64,000 nt of DNA from Monocercomonoides exilis (Eukaryota > Preaxostyla > Oxymonadida > Polymastigidae), in contig LSRY02000023.1 of assembly GCA_001643675.2 (NCBI GenBank), positions 413,501 through 477,500 of the forward strand, read 5' to 3'. Below, in pieces: positions 20,163 through 31,000 of this stretch. Position 1 is the first letter of the stretch. The number at the start of each line of letters is the position of its first letter. The translations under genes and the position numbers were made by a program. Under the pieces are notes generated by a model that ran no database searches, was not told the origin of the DNA, and worked only from the letters and a program-made list of their open reading frames with translations.

Positions 20163-23100
20163 ATGACTGATTCTCCAACACCAAAAATTGTACATTGGCA
20201 TGCATTATCCTTATCAGACGTGAGTAGTCAGCTAACCACTGACATTTTAAACGGTTTATCTGACGAAGAAGCAAACATTCGTTTGCAACGTGATGGACGC
20301 AACGCTCTTCCAGCAGCAAAGCGACTGCATCCTTTTCTCAGATTTTTGTTACAATTCCACAATGTTTTAATTTACCTTTTGATCGCCATCATGATTTTTT
20401 GTTTTGCCCTCCAACAATGGGTAGAAGGAATTGTCATTTTTCTCGTGGTTATGATCAATGCAATTATAGGTTATATTCAAGAGAGTAAGTCCGAAAAAGA
20501 TTGCGAGGCACTTGCTTCAATGCTTTCACTACATGCGAACGTGGCCAGATCTGGTTTTACAAAAGAAATAGATTCAACGGAATTAGTGGTAGGAGATGTT
20601 GTTTTTCTTCAAGGAGGAGATAAAATACCAGCTGATTGTCGATTATTTGAAGTTAAAAATTTCCAAACTCAAGAATCTGCACTTACAGGAGAAACAACTT
20701 CAAATCCAAAAACGATCGATCCTCTAGCAGAGGATACAGTACTTGGAGAAAGGTCCAATATGGTATTTTCTGGAACTCATGCATCACAGGGAACTGCAAA
20801 GGCAGTTGTTGTCGCAACAGGAATTCATACAGAAATTGGAAAAATTAATACAATGGTTCAAAACGTTGATGAGAAAACAACGCCTCTTACTGCTCAAATT
20901 AATAAATTTGGTAATATGATGGTTATCATAACAGTTGTTTTAATTGTAATTACATTTTGCGTTCAATTTTTCATGAATATGGACAATACAACATGGCAAG
21001 ATTCAATCATTTATGCTGCCAGTCTTGGAGTTGCTGCAGTTCCAGAAGGAATGCCAGCTATTATCGCTTTGACACTAGCTATTGGTATGCAACGAATGGC
21101 AAAAAAGAAAGCGTTGATCAGATCTATGCCTGCAGTTGAAACGCTAGGAGCTGTATCTGTTATTTGCTCAGATAAAACTGGTACATTGACTACAAATCAA
21201 ATGACAGCTCGTGCTGTTTTGACATCAACAAGGAAATACAGAGTATCAGGAACAGGATATGATCCGTGTGATGGAAGTATTTCAAACTTAGGTGAAGAAG
21301 AAGAATTTTCATTGGAAGAGAAAAGTGCTCGAAAACACAGAAAGAAGAATAAGGGCGAATCTTCTTCTTCTTCATCTTCATCTTCATCTTCATCTTCCTC
21401 TTCTCAAACTTCTGCATCCCCACACAAACGATCTTCTTCATCAACACCTAAAGTTGCAGCGTTTACAGATAAGCAAAAGAAACATTCTGAAAGACTTCAA
21501 AGCGGAAGACCTCAACGACCTTTATTGAAAAAAGCAGTCCCCAAAACTCAAAGCAATCTTACCAATAAATTGTCAACAGCAAACGTTGTTCAAAGAAAGC
21601 TTGGAAGTGGAACACCCAGACCTGTATCGTCGTTATCGGGACACATCCAACATCCAATGACTCCATTGCCCGGATCAAGTCCAATCAAAGGACTTGGCGG
21701 ATTGTCAAATGTTGGAGGACCTCAAAGCACACAACCTGTTCCTATCATTCGTATTTCAACTCCCAGAGTGGCCACGCCTAGAGTACAAGCACCAGGTCGT
21801 CCATCATCTTCTCTGGCAACAGCTTCAACAAGTACTGCTCAACCACAAGCTCCACAATTACATCCTTCAACATCGTCATTGGCAGGTGTTAGTGAAGAAC
21901 CAAATCCAACTCCGTCATCCGTATTATCTGATATGACTCAACCAACTGCAACTCATATGTCATCTGCTCTTCCTGTTGTTGCTAAAGGACCAGGTGGAAT
22001 TGGAGTGTTTCAAGCAGATTCCTTCTTTTTCTATGACAATCCTCGCCTTGTTAGAGGTCTTATTCGTTGTGGAATTTTGTGCAATGATTCTGCTCTGATG
22101 AAAGACGAAAACGATAGTTGGACAATTCAAGGAGATACTACTGAAGGAGCATTATATCCATTGGCTATCAAATGCGGAGTGGATGTCGCAGAAATTGTGC
22201 TCACATGTCCACGTGTGGATGTTATTCCGTTTGAATCTGACTATGGATTTATGGCAGCCGTTCATAGATGTCCAATTGACCCATCAGATATCAATACGCC
22301 AACATCTGCAGCAAATTACTTTGACTTGCCTTATGAGCCAACAGGAGAAGCGGCATCAGGAATGAATAATCCTTCAACAATCCAATGCAGCGATATTTTG
22401 TTCTTGAAAGGTGCACCAGAGAAAGTGTTCACTTTGTGCGCGACGCAGACAACAGTTGATGCATCAGGACGCGTTATCACCGAGCCATTTGATATTGATT
22501 ATTGGAAAGAAGAGACAGAGAAAATTGCAGCTGTGGGTTTGAGAACAATTGCATTAGCTCAGAGAACATGCGACGTTCGCCGTTTCGAAAATCCAGCTGC
22601 GGCTGCTGAAGAAAGTGAATCGGCATCCAGCTCTTCATCTTCATCTTCTTCAGCTCAGTCAACTTCAAATAACAAGGAAGAATTTAGTCCTCCTCTGGGC
22701 TTTGAAGAGATCAAAAAAGGAGAGTTCACAATTTGGGGTGTTGTTGGAATATTTGATCCTCCACGGCCAGAATCAAAGAAAGCTATTGAACAATGCAAAC
22801 GAGCATCAATCAACGTGAAGATGATTACCGGTGATCATGCAAAGACTGCAGCTGCAATTGGAGGGCTTCTGGGATTGGATGCGTCATCTGTGCTGACTTC
22901 CACAGATTTGGGTAAGATGGATGATGCGCAGCTGGCCGATGCAGTTGAAAAGACAAACATCTTTGCAAGAGCAACTCCAGCTGATAAGTTGAGAATCGTG
23001 AAAGCATTACAAGCTAAAGGATACATCACTGCTATGACTGGTGATGGTGTCAATGATGCACCAGCTCTTAAACAAGCACATGCGGGTGTTGCAATGGGAA

Positions 23101-24032
23101 TTAACGGAACCGAAGTTGCAAAAGAAGCTTCAAAAATGATTCTTTTGGATGATAATTTTGCTACTATTGTTTCTGCCGTTGAACAAGGACGTATGGTGTA
23201 TAATTCATTGAAGAGGTCAATTACATACATTCTTCCAACAGGTGCAGCTGAAGTTTTGACGCTGTTTATTTCTTCATTTATATCATTTGTTCCACCAATT
23301 ACAGCGCTTCAAATCCTTTGGGTGAATACAATTACTTCTGTGACACTTTCTTCTCTTATTCCTTTCCAGAAAGGAGAGCATGATGTTTTGAATGTTCCTC
23401 CCAGAGACACAAAGAAAGGACTTTTAACATCAACAGTGTTTGTTAGAACATTGCTTGCTGGTGCTGTTATTGCGTCAACAATCATTGTTTATTTCTATAC
23501 AATGCTGAAGAAACAATACGACGACGAGTTGCTTATTCGTCGCTTGTCTGCAACGTCTGTTAACATGATCATTTTTGCGGAGATATTCTTCCTTTTCAAT
23601 ACCGTCTATTTGAAAGAAAGCTCTGTCACATGGAGAGCAATTCCTGATGTTGGCGGTGCAACATTGATTGCAATTGTCATCCTTATAATGTTCCAAGTGA
23701 TGCTCACATACATACCTGGCTTGAACGAGATATTTGGCATGTACAATATGCATTGGTACGATTGGGGAATGCCTTTACTTTGCGGAATCATTGTGTTTGT
23801 TGTTATCGAAATCGAAAAAGCAATTAGAAGATGCAGACATCGCATTATCAACAAAAAGAAGCTTGCAAAGAATTCAGCAATTTCTTCATCACATACAGGT
23901 CCAAATGTTAGCAGCTCTTCATCAAACGATGAAGAAATGGAAACAGAAAGCGAATCAGAAAGCGAAGACGAACAAGAGGCGGCTGATGATACAGATTCAT
24001 CAGAGGAAAAAGAAAGTGAAAATAGAATTTAG
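20163..24032 (+). CDS. P2-type cation-transporting P-type ATPase
   Basis: A 1,289-residue protein if it starts at ATG 20163; the upstream in-frame stretch has no ATG after a TAA, so a spliced extension is possible. The N-terminal cation-ATPase domain ([10 protein letters not shown]...[11 protein letters not shown]) is followed by M1-M2, the actuator loop [11 protein letters not shown]4 with PEGMPA (from residue 294), the phosphorylation site DKTGTLT (D337), [10 protein letters not shown], and the hinge [11 protein letters not shown]. The C-terminal six-helix part ends in an acidic tail. It pumps cations across a membrane by a phospho-Asp cycle. Overall it resembles bacterial Pma1/PacL and PMR1/SERCA pumps, but M6 reads LWVNTITSV, lacking the Asp of Ca2+ pumps. 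The ion is therefore uncertain. A Ser/Pro-rich insertion of about 240 residues (about 378-616) splits the nucleotide-binding domain. Confidence 0.92.
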   Translation: MTDSPTPKIVHWHALSLSDVSSQLTTDILNGLSDEEANIRLQRDGRNALPAAKRLHPFLRFLLQFHNVLIYLLIAIMIFCFALQQWVEGIVIFLVVMINAIIGYIQESKSEKDCEALASMLSLHANVARSGFTKEIDSTELVVGDVVFLQGGDKIPADCRLFEVKNFQTQESALTGETTSNPKTIDPLAEDTVLGERSNMVFSGTHASQGTAKAVVVATGIHTEIGKINTMVQNVDEKTTPLTAQINKFGNMMVIITVVLIVITFCVQFFMNMDNTTWQDSIIYAASLGVAAVPEGMPAIIALTLAIGMQRMAKKKALIRSMPAVETLGAVSVICSDKTGTLTTNQMTARAVLTSTRKYRVSGTGYDPCDGSISNLGEEEEFSLEEKSARKHRKKNKGESSSSSSSSSSSSSSSQTSASPHKRSSSSTPKVAAFTDKQKKHSERLQSGRPQRPLLKKAVPKTQSNLTNKLSTANVVQRKLGSGTPRPVSSLSGHIQHPMTPLPGSSPIKGLGGLSNVGGPQSTQPVPIIRISTPRVATPRVQAPGRPSSSLATASTSTAQPQAPQLHPSTSSLAGVSEEPNPTPSSVLSDMTQPTATHMSSALPVVAKGPGGIGVFQADSFFFYDNPRLVRGLIRCGILCNDSALMKDENDSWTIQGDTTEGALYPLAIKCGVDVAEIVLTCPRVDVIPFESDYGFMAAVHRCPIDPSDINTPTSAANYFDLPYEPTGEAASGMNNPSTIQCSDILFLKGAPEKVFTLCATQTTVDASGRVITEPFDIDYWKEETEKIAAVGLRTIALAQRTCDVRRFENPAAAAEESESASSSSSSSSSAQSTSNNKEEFSPPLGFEEIKKGEFTIWGVVGIFDPPRPESKKAIEQCKRASINVKMITGDHAKTAAAIGGLLGLDASSVLTSTDLGKMDDAQLADAVEKTNIFARATPADKLRIVKALQAKGYITAMTGDGVNDAPALKQAHAGVAMGINGTEVAKEASKMILLDDNFATIVSAVEQGRMVYNSLKRSITYILPTGAAEVLTLFISSFISFVPPITALQILWVNTITSVTLSSLIPFQKGEHDVLNVPPRDTKKGLLTSTVFVRTLLAGAVIASTIIVYFYTMLKKQYDDELLIRRLSATSVNMIIFAEIFFLFNTVYLKESSVTWRAIPDVGGATLIAIVILIMFQVMLTYIPGLNEIFGMYNMHWYDWGMPLLCGIIVFVVIEIEKAIRRCRHRIINKKKLAKNSAISSSHTGPNVSSSSSNDEEMETESESESEDEQEAADDTDSSEEKESENRI

Positions 24033-24499
24033 AACAACTTTCTGTTGGTAGACTTTTTGAGTGAATAAAAAATTAAATATTACATATTTGTTTTTGGAGA
24101 CATAGCATGTCTCTTCTTTATATCCCACAGTTTTTAAAGTTTTATTGTTATCTACCCTTAAGTTTTTACCCGCCTTTTTAACATCAAGAAGTTTATGTAG
24201 TTTTGTTTGATTTTGAATGATTTGGTTTTTCATCTTTTTTTTTCTTATAAATTTTTACATTCATTATTAAATGATAAGTTCTTGAAATATCCACTTAATA
24301 ATATGCTTTTTAGTAACTGTTTTAAACAGGATTAATTTTGTCTTTTGATCAACAAAAAGTAATTAAAAACTTCAAAGAATTAGAAAGTTTACTAATCTCG
24401 TCAAATTGGTAGCCTGATAACAAATATTATACGAATGTAAACACTATTAGTACCTTCGCTACAGTCTTGTTTGTCATTTGAAATTTCAATCAGTGAAGA
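24033..24499. other. Intergenic, no gene seen
   Basis: AT-rich spacer between two genes in the same direction; it must hold the ATPase 3' UTR and the next promoter. No motif recognised. Confidence 0.5.
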
Positions 24500-25489
24500 A
24501 TGTCAACGATTGTATTTGGCAGAAACTTGCTGGATAGCAATTTATCCTTTGCAGCTATCATAATCGGGGGTATGGCGGTTATGACATGGTTTGTGAGCTT
24601 CTTTGCTTCGATCGACAAGCTCACATGGATGTTCCCACTGTCTGTCCTTGCCTCCTCCATCACTATCTTTTCTCTCTCAAGACAATTCAACTTTCGCCAA
24701 ATCCTCCTTTTTGTTTACACTGTTCTTTGGGGAGTGCGTCTTTTCGTTCATCTTGTCAGAAGGATTGCAGCTGATAAATTGGATAGACGATTTGACAACA
24801 TCAGAAATAGCGCATTTAAGAGACTTCTGTTTTGCCTTGGAGGAATGGTTTTGTCATATGCCTTCATTATGCCCCAAACGATTGTAAACTCTATTCTTCC
24901 ACAATATCAGCCAAGATTTGGCGTTATGGATGTTATTGGAATCGTTTTCTGGACCGTTGGATTTTTGATGGAAATGGTTGCAGATATCCAACTCTTCAAC
25001 TTTACACACAAGGCAGAAAACCGCGGAATGATCTACAACAAAGGTTTGTGGTCACATCTTCGCCATCCCAACTACATTGGTGAATTCCTCCAATGGTGGG
25101 GCATGTTCATGATCACAACTCCAGCTTTGTACAAGCTTGAATGGCTCTCAATTCTTGCACCTATTTTCATTTCGGTTATGACACTATTTGTAAGCGGAAT
25201 TCCTCCAGCTGAACGTGCAACACACGATGAATATCTGAATGATCCAGAGTATCATAGCTATCTTGCTGACAGCGGCAAATATATTCCATGGTTCAGCCGT
25301 AGCGATAAAGATGTTAGCAACATGAATCGCAGAGCAGTTCCAGAGTCTGCATCTTCAGCTTCAACTGCATCTTCTCGCCAAAATGAAGAAGAAATGAGAG
25401 CACGCCGCAATGATGCTGCAAGAAACAAATATGGTCAAATGCAGCAAGGACAAACACATGTTGGAAGCGGAATTGCAACAGAGAACTAA
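24500..25489 (+). CDS. DUF1295 (steroid 5-alpha-reductase-like) membrane protein
   Basis: Single-exon, 329 residues, with an ATG start and a TAA stop. Several hydrophobic helices are followed by the family signature at about residues 180-205: NKGLWSHLRHPNYIGEFLQW. A second conserved stretch near the end includes GIPPAERATHDEY and the YIPWF ending. This is PF06966 (DUF1295), part of the broader group with steroid 5-alpha reductases and isoprenylcysteine methyltransferases. Members are ER or other endomembrane enzymes thought to reduce or modify lipid substrates with NADPH; the substrate of this group is unknown. The C-terminal 50 residues are Ser/Arg-rich and not conserved. Confidence 0.92.
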   Translation: MSTIVFGRNLLDSNLSFAAIIIGGMAVMTWFVSFFASIDKLTWMFPLSVLASSITIFSLSRQFNFRQILLFVYTVLWGVRLFVHLVRRIAADKLDRRFDNIRNSAFKRLLFCLGGMVLSYAFIMPQTIVNSILPQYQPRFGVMDVIGIVFWTVGFLMEMVADIQLFNFTHKAENRGMIYNKGLWSHLRHPNYIGEFLQWWGMFMITTPALYKLEWLSILAPIFISVMTLFVSGIPPAERATHDEYLNDPEYHSYLADSGKYIPWFSRSDKDVSNMNRRAVPESASSASTASSRQNEEEMRARRNDAARNKYGQMQQGQTHVGSGIATEN

Positions 25490-25745
25490 ACATTCAAAAT
25501 CTATTTTAGAAAGTCAAATTATGCTTTTCTTTATTCTTTTATCCCCAAAGTTTTCATAAACTTTTTTTAAGTTTCGATTAAACTTTTTCTTTCTTTTCGC
25601 AAAGTTTAGTCACATCTTGAAATTCAACTTTTAGAAAAACTTTTGGACTACTATCAATAAAAATATCAAACTAATGAATACACTTTTTTTGAATAAGCAT
25701 CACTTTAACAGAAAATTTCGAAACCATCCCTTTACAAATTTATTT

Positions 25746-27070
25746 ATGATTGAAATTCTCCAACCTGAGGAGTACGTGATTCAAAAACAATTTGCAATTG
25801 TTGCTGAAATTGATAAAAAGTCCACAAGCTCTGTATTAGGGTTAAATATTTTAATATTTATTGATATTATTTGCTCATTGGCAAGATTTCTTTATTTTTT
25901 AGATTTCTTTCAAAACATTTTCCCTTATCAGACAATTTTCAGCATCTAAAAAGAATAAAAAAGCTAAGCGATAGCAAGGGTTTGCTATCTTTTTGCAATT
26001 CTATTTTATCAATTTCCTATTATCAAGATCATTTGCTTATATTCATTGACTGCTTTGCTCCTGCAATTTTTGAAACTGATGATAAAGAAAAAAGTCTAGT
26101 ACCAGATCTGCAACTGTTTTTAAATGGACTTGAGCAGGAAAAGCGTCAACTTCTTTTTGAAAAACTTACAGAAACATCACTAAAAATTGATGTTGTTCCA
26201 TCAAAAATACCACAAACAAAAGAAGAATTTTCATATTGGAATCAAGTCTGGCCCGTAGTTATGAGTAGATCTGTTGTCGTTGATGGAAAACCCCAAACTT
26301 TTGGATACGGCTCTCTAAAGGCAGAAGATGAAGCGACTCTGATGAAAAGATTGATGAATCTTGCATTATTTTTAAGCCAGATAAGATCAAAAGAAACCAA
26401 ATCAAAGGAAGAATGTTTTTATTCAGATGAAAGAATGGAATGTGATTGCTTACAAGGTGTTGTGATTGTTGATCCTTCAACGTGCAATATTGTTGCAACT
26501 TCTGCTCCATCATCTTTGTTACAAAAAAGCGATTCAAAGGAGACATCACCAGAATTGGAACTTTTAGCTTCATCAATGATAATTGATAGCAACCCTGAAT
26601 TTTCGCTTTGTGATTTAGACAATCCAATTATGCATCCGATTATGATTGCCATTGGGCGAGTAGGAGATGGAATACCACGATTGCAAGACGTAACACAAAA
26701 TAAATTAGGAGAAGATGCACCTTCCTCATCTCTTACCCCATCAATGATAACAGAATCATCATCATCATCATCTTCATCTTCACCAGCTCCTTCATCTTCA
26801 TCTTCTTCAAGTTCAGCAACAATTCCGCAACAGCATAATAATCATGCATCTTTAGGATACCTTTGCACAGGCTATGATGCTTACCTTTCTCACGAGCCTT
26901 GCATTATGTGTGGGATGGCTCTCGTTCATTCACGATTTAATCGCGTTTTTTTTGCTCATTCTTCTCCGAAACATGGAGCATTTGGCTCAGTCTGCTATCT
27001 TCATACCGAAAAACAATTGAATCATAAATTAAGGGTCTGGAAGTTTCCCTTTGTTAGCGATAAGGATTAA
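25746..27070 (+). CDS. ADAT3: tRNA adenosine deaminase subunit ADAT3 (Tad3)
   Basis: Two exons, 25746-25832 and 25943-27070, with a 110-nt intron (GTATTA...CAG), giving 404 residues. An in-frame ATG at 25674 is an alternative start. The deaminase fold shows MHPIMIAI, where the usual catalytic Glu after the zinc His is replaced by a hydrophobic residue. It is followed by YLCTGYDAYLSHEPCIMCGM with the zinc cysteines, then HSRFNRVFF and the LNHKLRVWKF end. The missing Glu is the hallmark of ADAT3, the structural partner of catalytic ADAT2 in the enzyme that converts A34 to inosine in tRNAs. A Ser-rich insertion (about 26690-26845) lies between the His and Cys zinc ligands. ADAT2 is not in the window. 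Confidence 0.93.
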
Positions 27071-27187
27071 AGAGCAACAACAATCGTGCCCTATGAAGTG
27101 AAAAATGAATTGAAGAAATATTACTTTCATAAAGAATATGAAAAGAAGAGATACACCAATGGAACCCAAAGAAAGAAATAGAATGTT

Positions 27188-27667
27188 TCATTGACGGTTT
27201 ATTGACCATTCTATATCGGTTATTGAAACTTCAGATTGAGTTTTTTCATCATAATCATACCATTCATCAGATAAATCGACTTCAGGAAATTTCGTTCCAC
27301 TTTCTGTTCCTTCTGCTTGCCATTCACCATCTGGTTGAAATTCTATTATTTCACATCCTCGACATTCCAAGATAAGAAGGTTTTGCCTTTCTCCAGAATG
27401 TTCATCTTTGTACACATGAAATGGTTCCTCAAAAGAAATAGATAAATCTCTTCTGCAATTCCTGCATTTCAAAATGAAATTTGCTTCACCTTTGCTTTTT
27501 GGAATGTCGTGAACTTCACTTCTCGAAATGCCAACCCAATTTGGATGCTTTTCACGGCAATGAGTGCATTCAACTTTAAAGCTATAATAATAATTTTCTT
27601 CATCTACAGGACTTAGATTTGTAACTCCATTTAACGAAGCTTTCAGGGATAATGCAAGCTTTCCCAT
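27188..27667 (-). CDS. CZIB: CXXC-motif zinc-binding protein (UPF0587, C1orf123-like)
   Basis: Single-exon, 159 residues, the same size as the human protein (160). It starts MGKLALSLKASLNGVTNL and has two CxxC pairs (CTHC and CRNC), then LECRGCEIIEFQP, EGTESGTKFPEVDL and the EWYDYDEK end, all in family order. A third CxxC (CRGC) stands where the human protein has CRGL. The family is a conserved eukaryotic zinc protein of poorly known role, reported as a client or partner in zinc handling. It is convergent with ADAT3, with 117 bp between the two stop codons. Confidence 0.94.
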   Translation of the reverse strand: MGKLALSLKASLNGVTNLSPVDEENYYYSFKVECTHCREKHPNWVGISRSEVHDIPKSKGEANFILKCRNCRRDLSISFEEPFHVYKDEHSGERQNLLILECRGCEIIEFQPDGEWQAEGTESGTKFPEVDLSDEWYDYDEKTQSEVSITDIEWSINRQ

Positions 27668-28058
27668 GAATATTGAGGAAATGAATATTCAATTTTTCCT
27701 GATCAAAGCGATATATAACTTAATAGAATCGAAAATAAATGAATGATAAAAACATAGGTTTTTGAAGAGAGAATCGAAATGAATAATATAAAAATTGCAA
27801 ACAAAAGTTAACATTCACAAAAAAAATTTTTTATTTCCCTAAACAGTAAATATTTTTTAAATAAACACCTCAAAAACATTATTCAACTTAACATCAATTC
27901 TGATTAACAATTTATAATAACAACAATTTCACATTAACAAAAGACGTTTCAGTCAAAACGTTTGAATTACAGTAAAATCTCTTCGCATAACCACTTTCAT
28001 TTATTAAAAATATGTGATTATTTTTTTGTTAAAAATTCCCCCTTTACGTTAATAAATG
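27668..28058. other. Intergenic, no gene seen
   Basis: AT-rich 391-bp spacer between CZIB and the 3' end of the giant gene, both on the minus strand. It must contain the CZIB promoter and the giant gene's 3' UTR. No motif recognised. Confidence 0.5.
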
Positions 28059-31000
28059 CTACTTTCTGAACCCGAATCCTCTCCTTGCAGCTAAAAACTC
28101 GCTTCTCTCCTTCTCGTCTTTCTCCAGCTGCTCCTGCTTCGCTCTTTTGTTCTTTGTAGTCGTGAATATGGACTTGGCCACCGACTTCGCAAACGATGAC
28201 CCACCGCCAAGCACAACCGCTTTGATCAGAGAAGTCCTGAGCTTGGCAAAGAGCTGCTTGTATGAGCACGTGAGTGAGTGGAACACGATCGGCTGTATTT
28301 TGATGGGGCACTCGTCGAAGTCGAGTATCGTTGTCTGTTTATCTCCGCCTTCGCCTGACGTGTTGCGGTAGGAGATGACTGCCTCGTCCATCTGAATGTT
28401 TATGTAGTTGAAGAGAACATATTTCTTCGCCCGGTGCTTCATCTCCTCCACTTGCATAGACTCCCCGCTTTGCCCACTCCCAGATACAGACATTGACGAG
28501 TCACCGGCTCCATCGCCTGCCAAATCGTCTTTTTGCTTTTGCTTCTGTTTTTCTTTTTCTTTCTCTTTTTCCTTCTCTTTCTCTTTCTCTTTCTTTTTGG
28601 CTGCTTCTTGCTCACTCAGCTCGTCAAGATCTGTCGAAGACTCTTCTGACGACTCGCTCTCTTCCTCATCTGTGCTCTCTGCCTCTTCCTCCTCCATCTC
28701 CTCATCATGAAACTCATCATAGTCATCAAATATCCCTTTGTCTTCACTCCCTCCTTTCTCTCTCCTACTGCTGCTGCTGCCTTGCCCTGCAGTCGGATAA
28801 CGTTGGTGAGGCATCCCATTCACAGGGGAAGATGCAGGCGGAGGGCGAATGGCAACTTTGTTGTGCAGAATAAGCCCATTCGGCGTCTCGTCGTATCGCT
28901 CATTCACCAGAAACACCTTTGTCCCTGTGTCGTGTGCCTTCGCAATGCCTTGTTCTAACCCAGAAAGAGATAGAGAAGTGGAATAAAGCAAAGTCGAGGC
29001 AGAGTTCAGAACAGCGTTGCAGCGTCCGATGTAGTTGAGGATGCTGAAGAAGATGATGCTGTGTGTTAAAGACGCAGGGAAGTACACCTTCAGCACTTGT
29101 AGAATGAACGATGGAGAAACCTGCATACGAGAAGAAGAAGAAGAAGAATTCTGCAGCGTTGCATTGGTTGATGAAAGCAATGGAGAAACCGATCCAAAAG
29201 CAGCTGAAGCATTTAAGCCATCAGAAGAACTGAGCGAAGACTCAGTCATTCCAGAGCCGTCCAGCAGGGAGGAAGCATTTGACGCGAAGGAGATTGGCTG
29301 GAATGCTGAGTGGTGCAGAAGGAACGGGCGAAAAGCTCCGACAGCCGAGGCTGGTGTGAGACAGAGCGGAGAAATAAGAGAGAAGAAAGGCAAGACACCG
29401 TCTACAGACACGAAGGGTGGGAACTGGCGAGTGGTTGTGATTGGGAAGAGGACAGATGTGAGTGTCTGGAGTTCATGTTTAGCTGGCTGTTCTGAGTCTA
29501 TTTTGAGTCCAATGGCATTGTCTGGCTTATCGTGTAGAGTGAGTTGGTCTCCAGTTTGTTCATTGGAATTCAAAGTTGGGCTTTCTTTCTCTTTCTCTCT
29601 TTCTCTTTCTTCTTTCACTTCTTCTCCTTCCTTTTCTTCCTCTCCTTCCTCTTTTCTACTTTCCTCGAACTGTCCAGGCGACAATGGAAGAATGAATGAG
29701 CCAGCATCTGATGTGACCACAGTTGGAGAGAGAACAGTTGACTGGATGCTCAGCTTTGATGGGCGACGGCAGGTGGCGGTGCGTGCAGTGAGTGGAGAGA
29801 AAGTGGAGAGAGGAGAAATGAGTGTGGGGGTAGATAGCACACGTGTGGTGGTTGTGGAGGATGTGGAGGTGGAGGTGATGACGTGAGAGGAGTGGTGAGA
29901 TGATGGAGAAGAAGAAGAAGAAGAAGAAGAAGAAGAAGAAGATGATGATTGGGATAGTATTCTGCTTGTTGAATGTTCTGGTGTTTGATTTGGAATCGTC
30001 AAAGTCAAAGATGCAGAACTCGAAAGTGAATGAGAAGAAGAAGAAGAAGACAAAGAAGAAGATGAAGAAGAAGCTGAAGGAGATTCAGAAGGCAGCAAGA
30101 GATCAGCCAGGTCGGGAGAGCTTGAGCTTGGCAGGCCCAAATATGTCTCATAGCTGACAGGCGGAAGAACAGGAGAAGGCTGAGGATGATGCAGCTGAGT
30201 GGGAGAGAGGCGAGAGATGTGAGGAGAAGGAGAAGGAGAATAAGAAGGAGGAACTGATTGGATGGTTGAAAGTGAAGCAGAAGAGTTTGGTGAGTGGAGC
30301 GTGGCGAACAAAGCAGAAGAAGAGGAAGAAGAAGAAAGAGAAGAAGAAGAAGAAGAAGAAGACAAAGATGGCAGAGAACTGGATGGCAGAGGAGGTGTTG
30401 TGAATCCAGAAGCCCTTGCAAATGCGAGTGAAGGAGGCGGAAGCGTTGCCACTTTCTTCTGAAGCACCGGGGCAGGCGACTGATATGAGGGAAACATCTT
30501 CATCCTCTCCTTTTCGAGTCTTTCGCGTTCTTTCTCTCTCTTTTCTCTCTCTTCTTTCTCCTTCTTCAGCTTCTCTTGACGCTGCATCGCCTTCTTCTTC
30601 CTGTTCGGGAAGAAGTAATGGAACAGCACGAAGAAGATGTCCTTTGACACACGCGCCTCCAAAGAAGTTAAATGCACTTCTAATTGATCATACACCGTCT
30701 GCCCAGCAACTGGCGCTCTTTGCATAGCAACCAGACGGAAGATGCAGTTGTGCGATGGGCGGAACTGAGAATAAGAGGAGAAGGTGTTGGCGGCAAAAGG
30801 AGAGGAAAAGGGGGAGGAGAGGAGAACCATGGGAGTGCCAGGGAATGAGGAAGAAGAAGAAGAAGAAGAAGAGGTTGGAAGGTTGTCCAAACGCTGCAGA
30901 TCTCGAGGGAATGCAGCAGAAGGCAATGAAGATGTTGACGACGAAGAAGAACCAGAAGAAGATGAACCTCCAGCTATTTCAGTGTGTTTTGTTACAAGTG

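Noticed and set aside
29035-29886. 283-residue plus-strand open frame within the giant gene
   Set aside because: No recognisable motif, and the minus strand carries the conserved C-terminal part of the lipid transfer protein; treated as a shadow.
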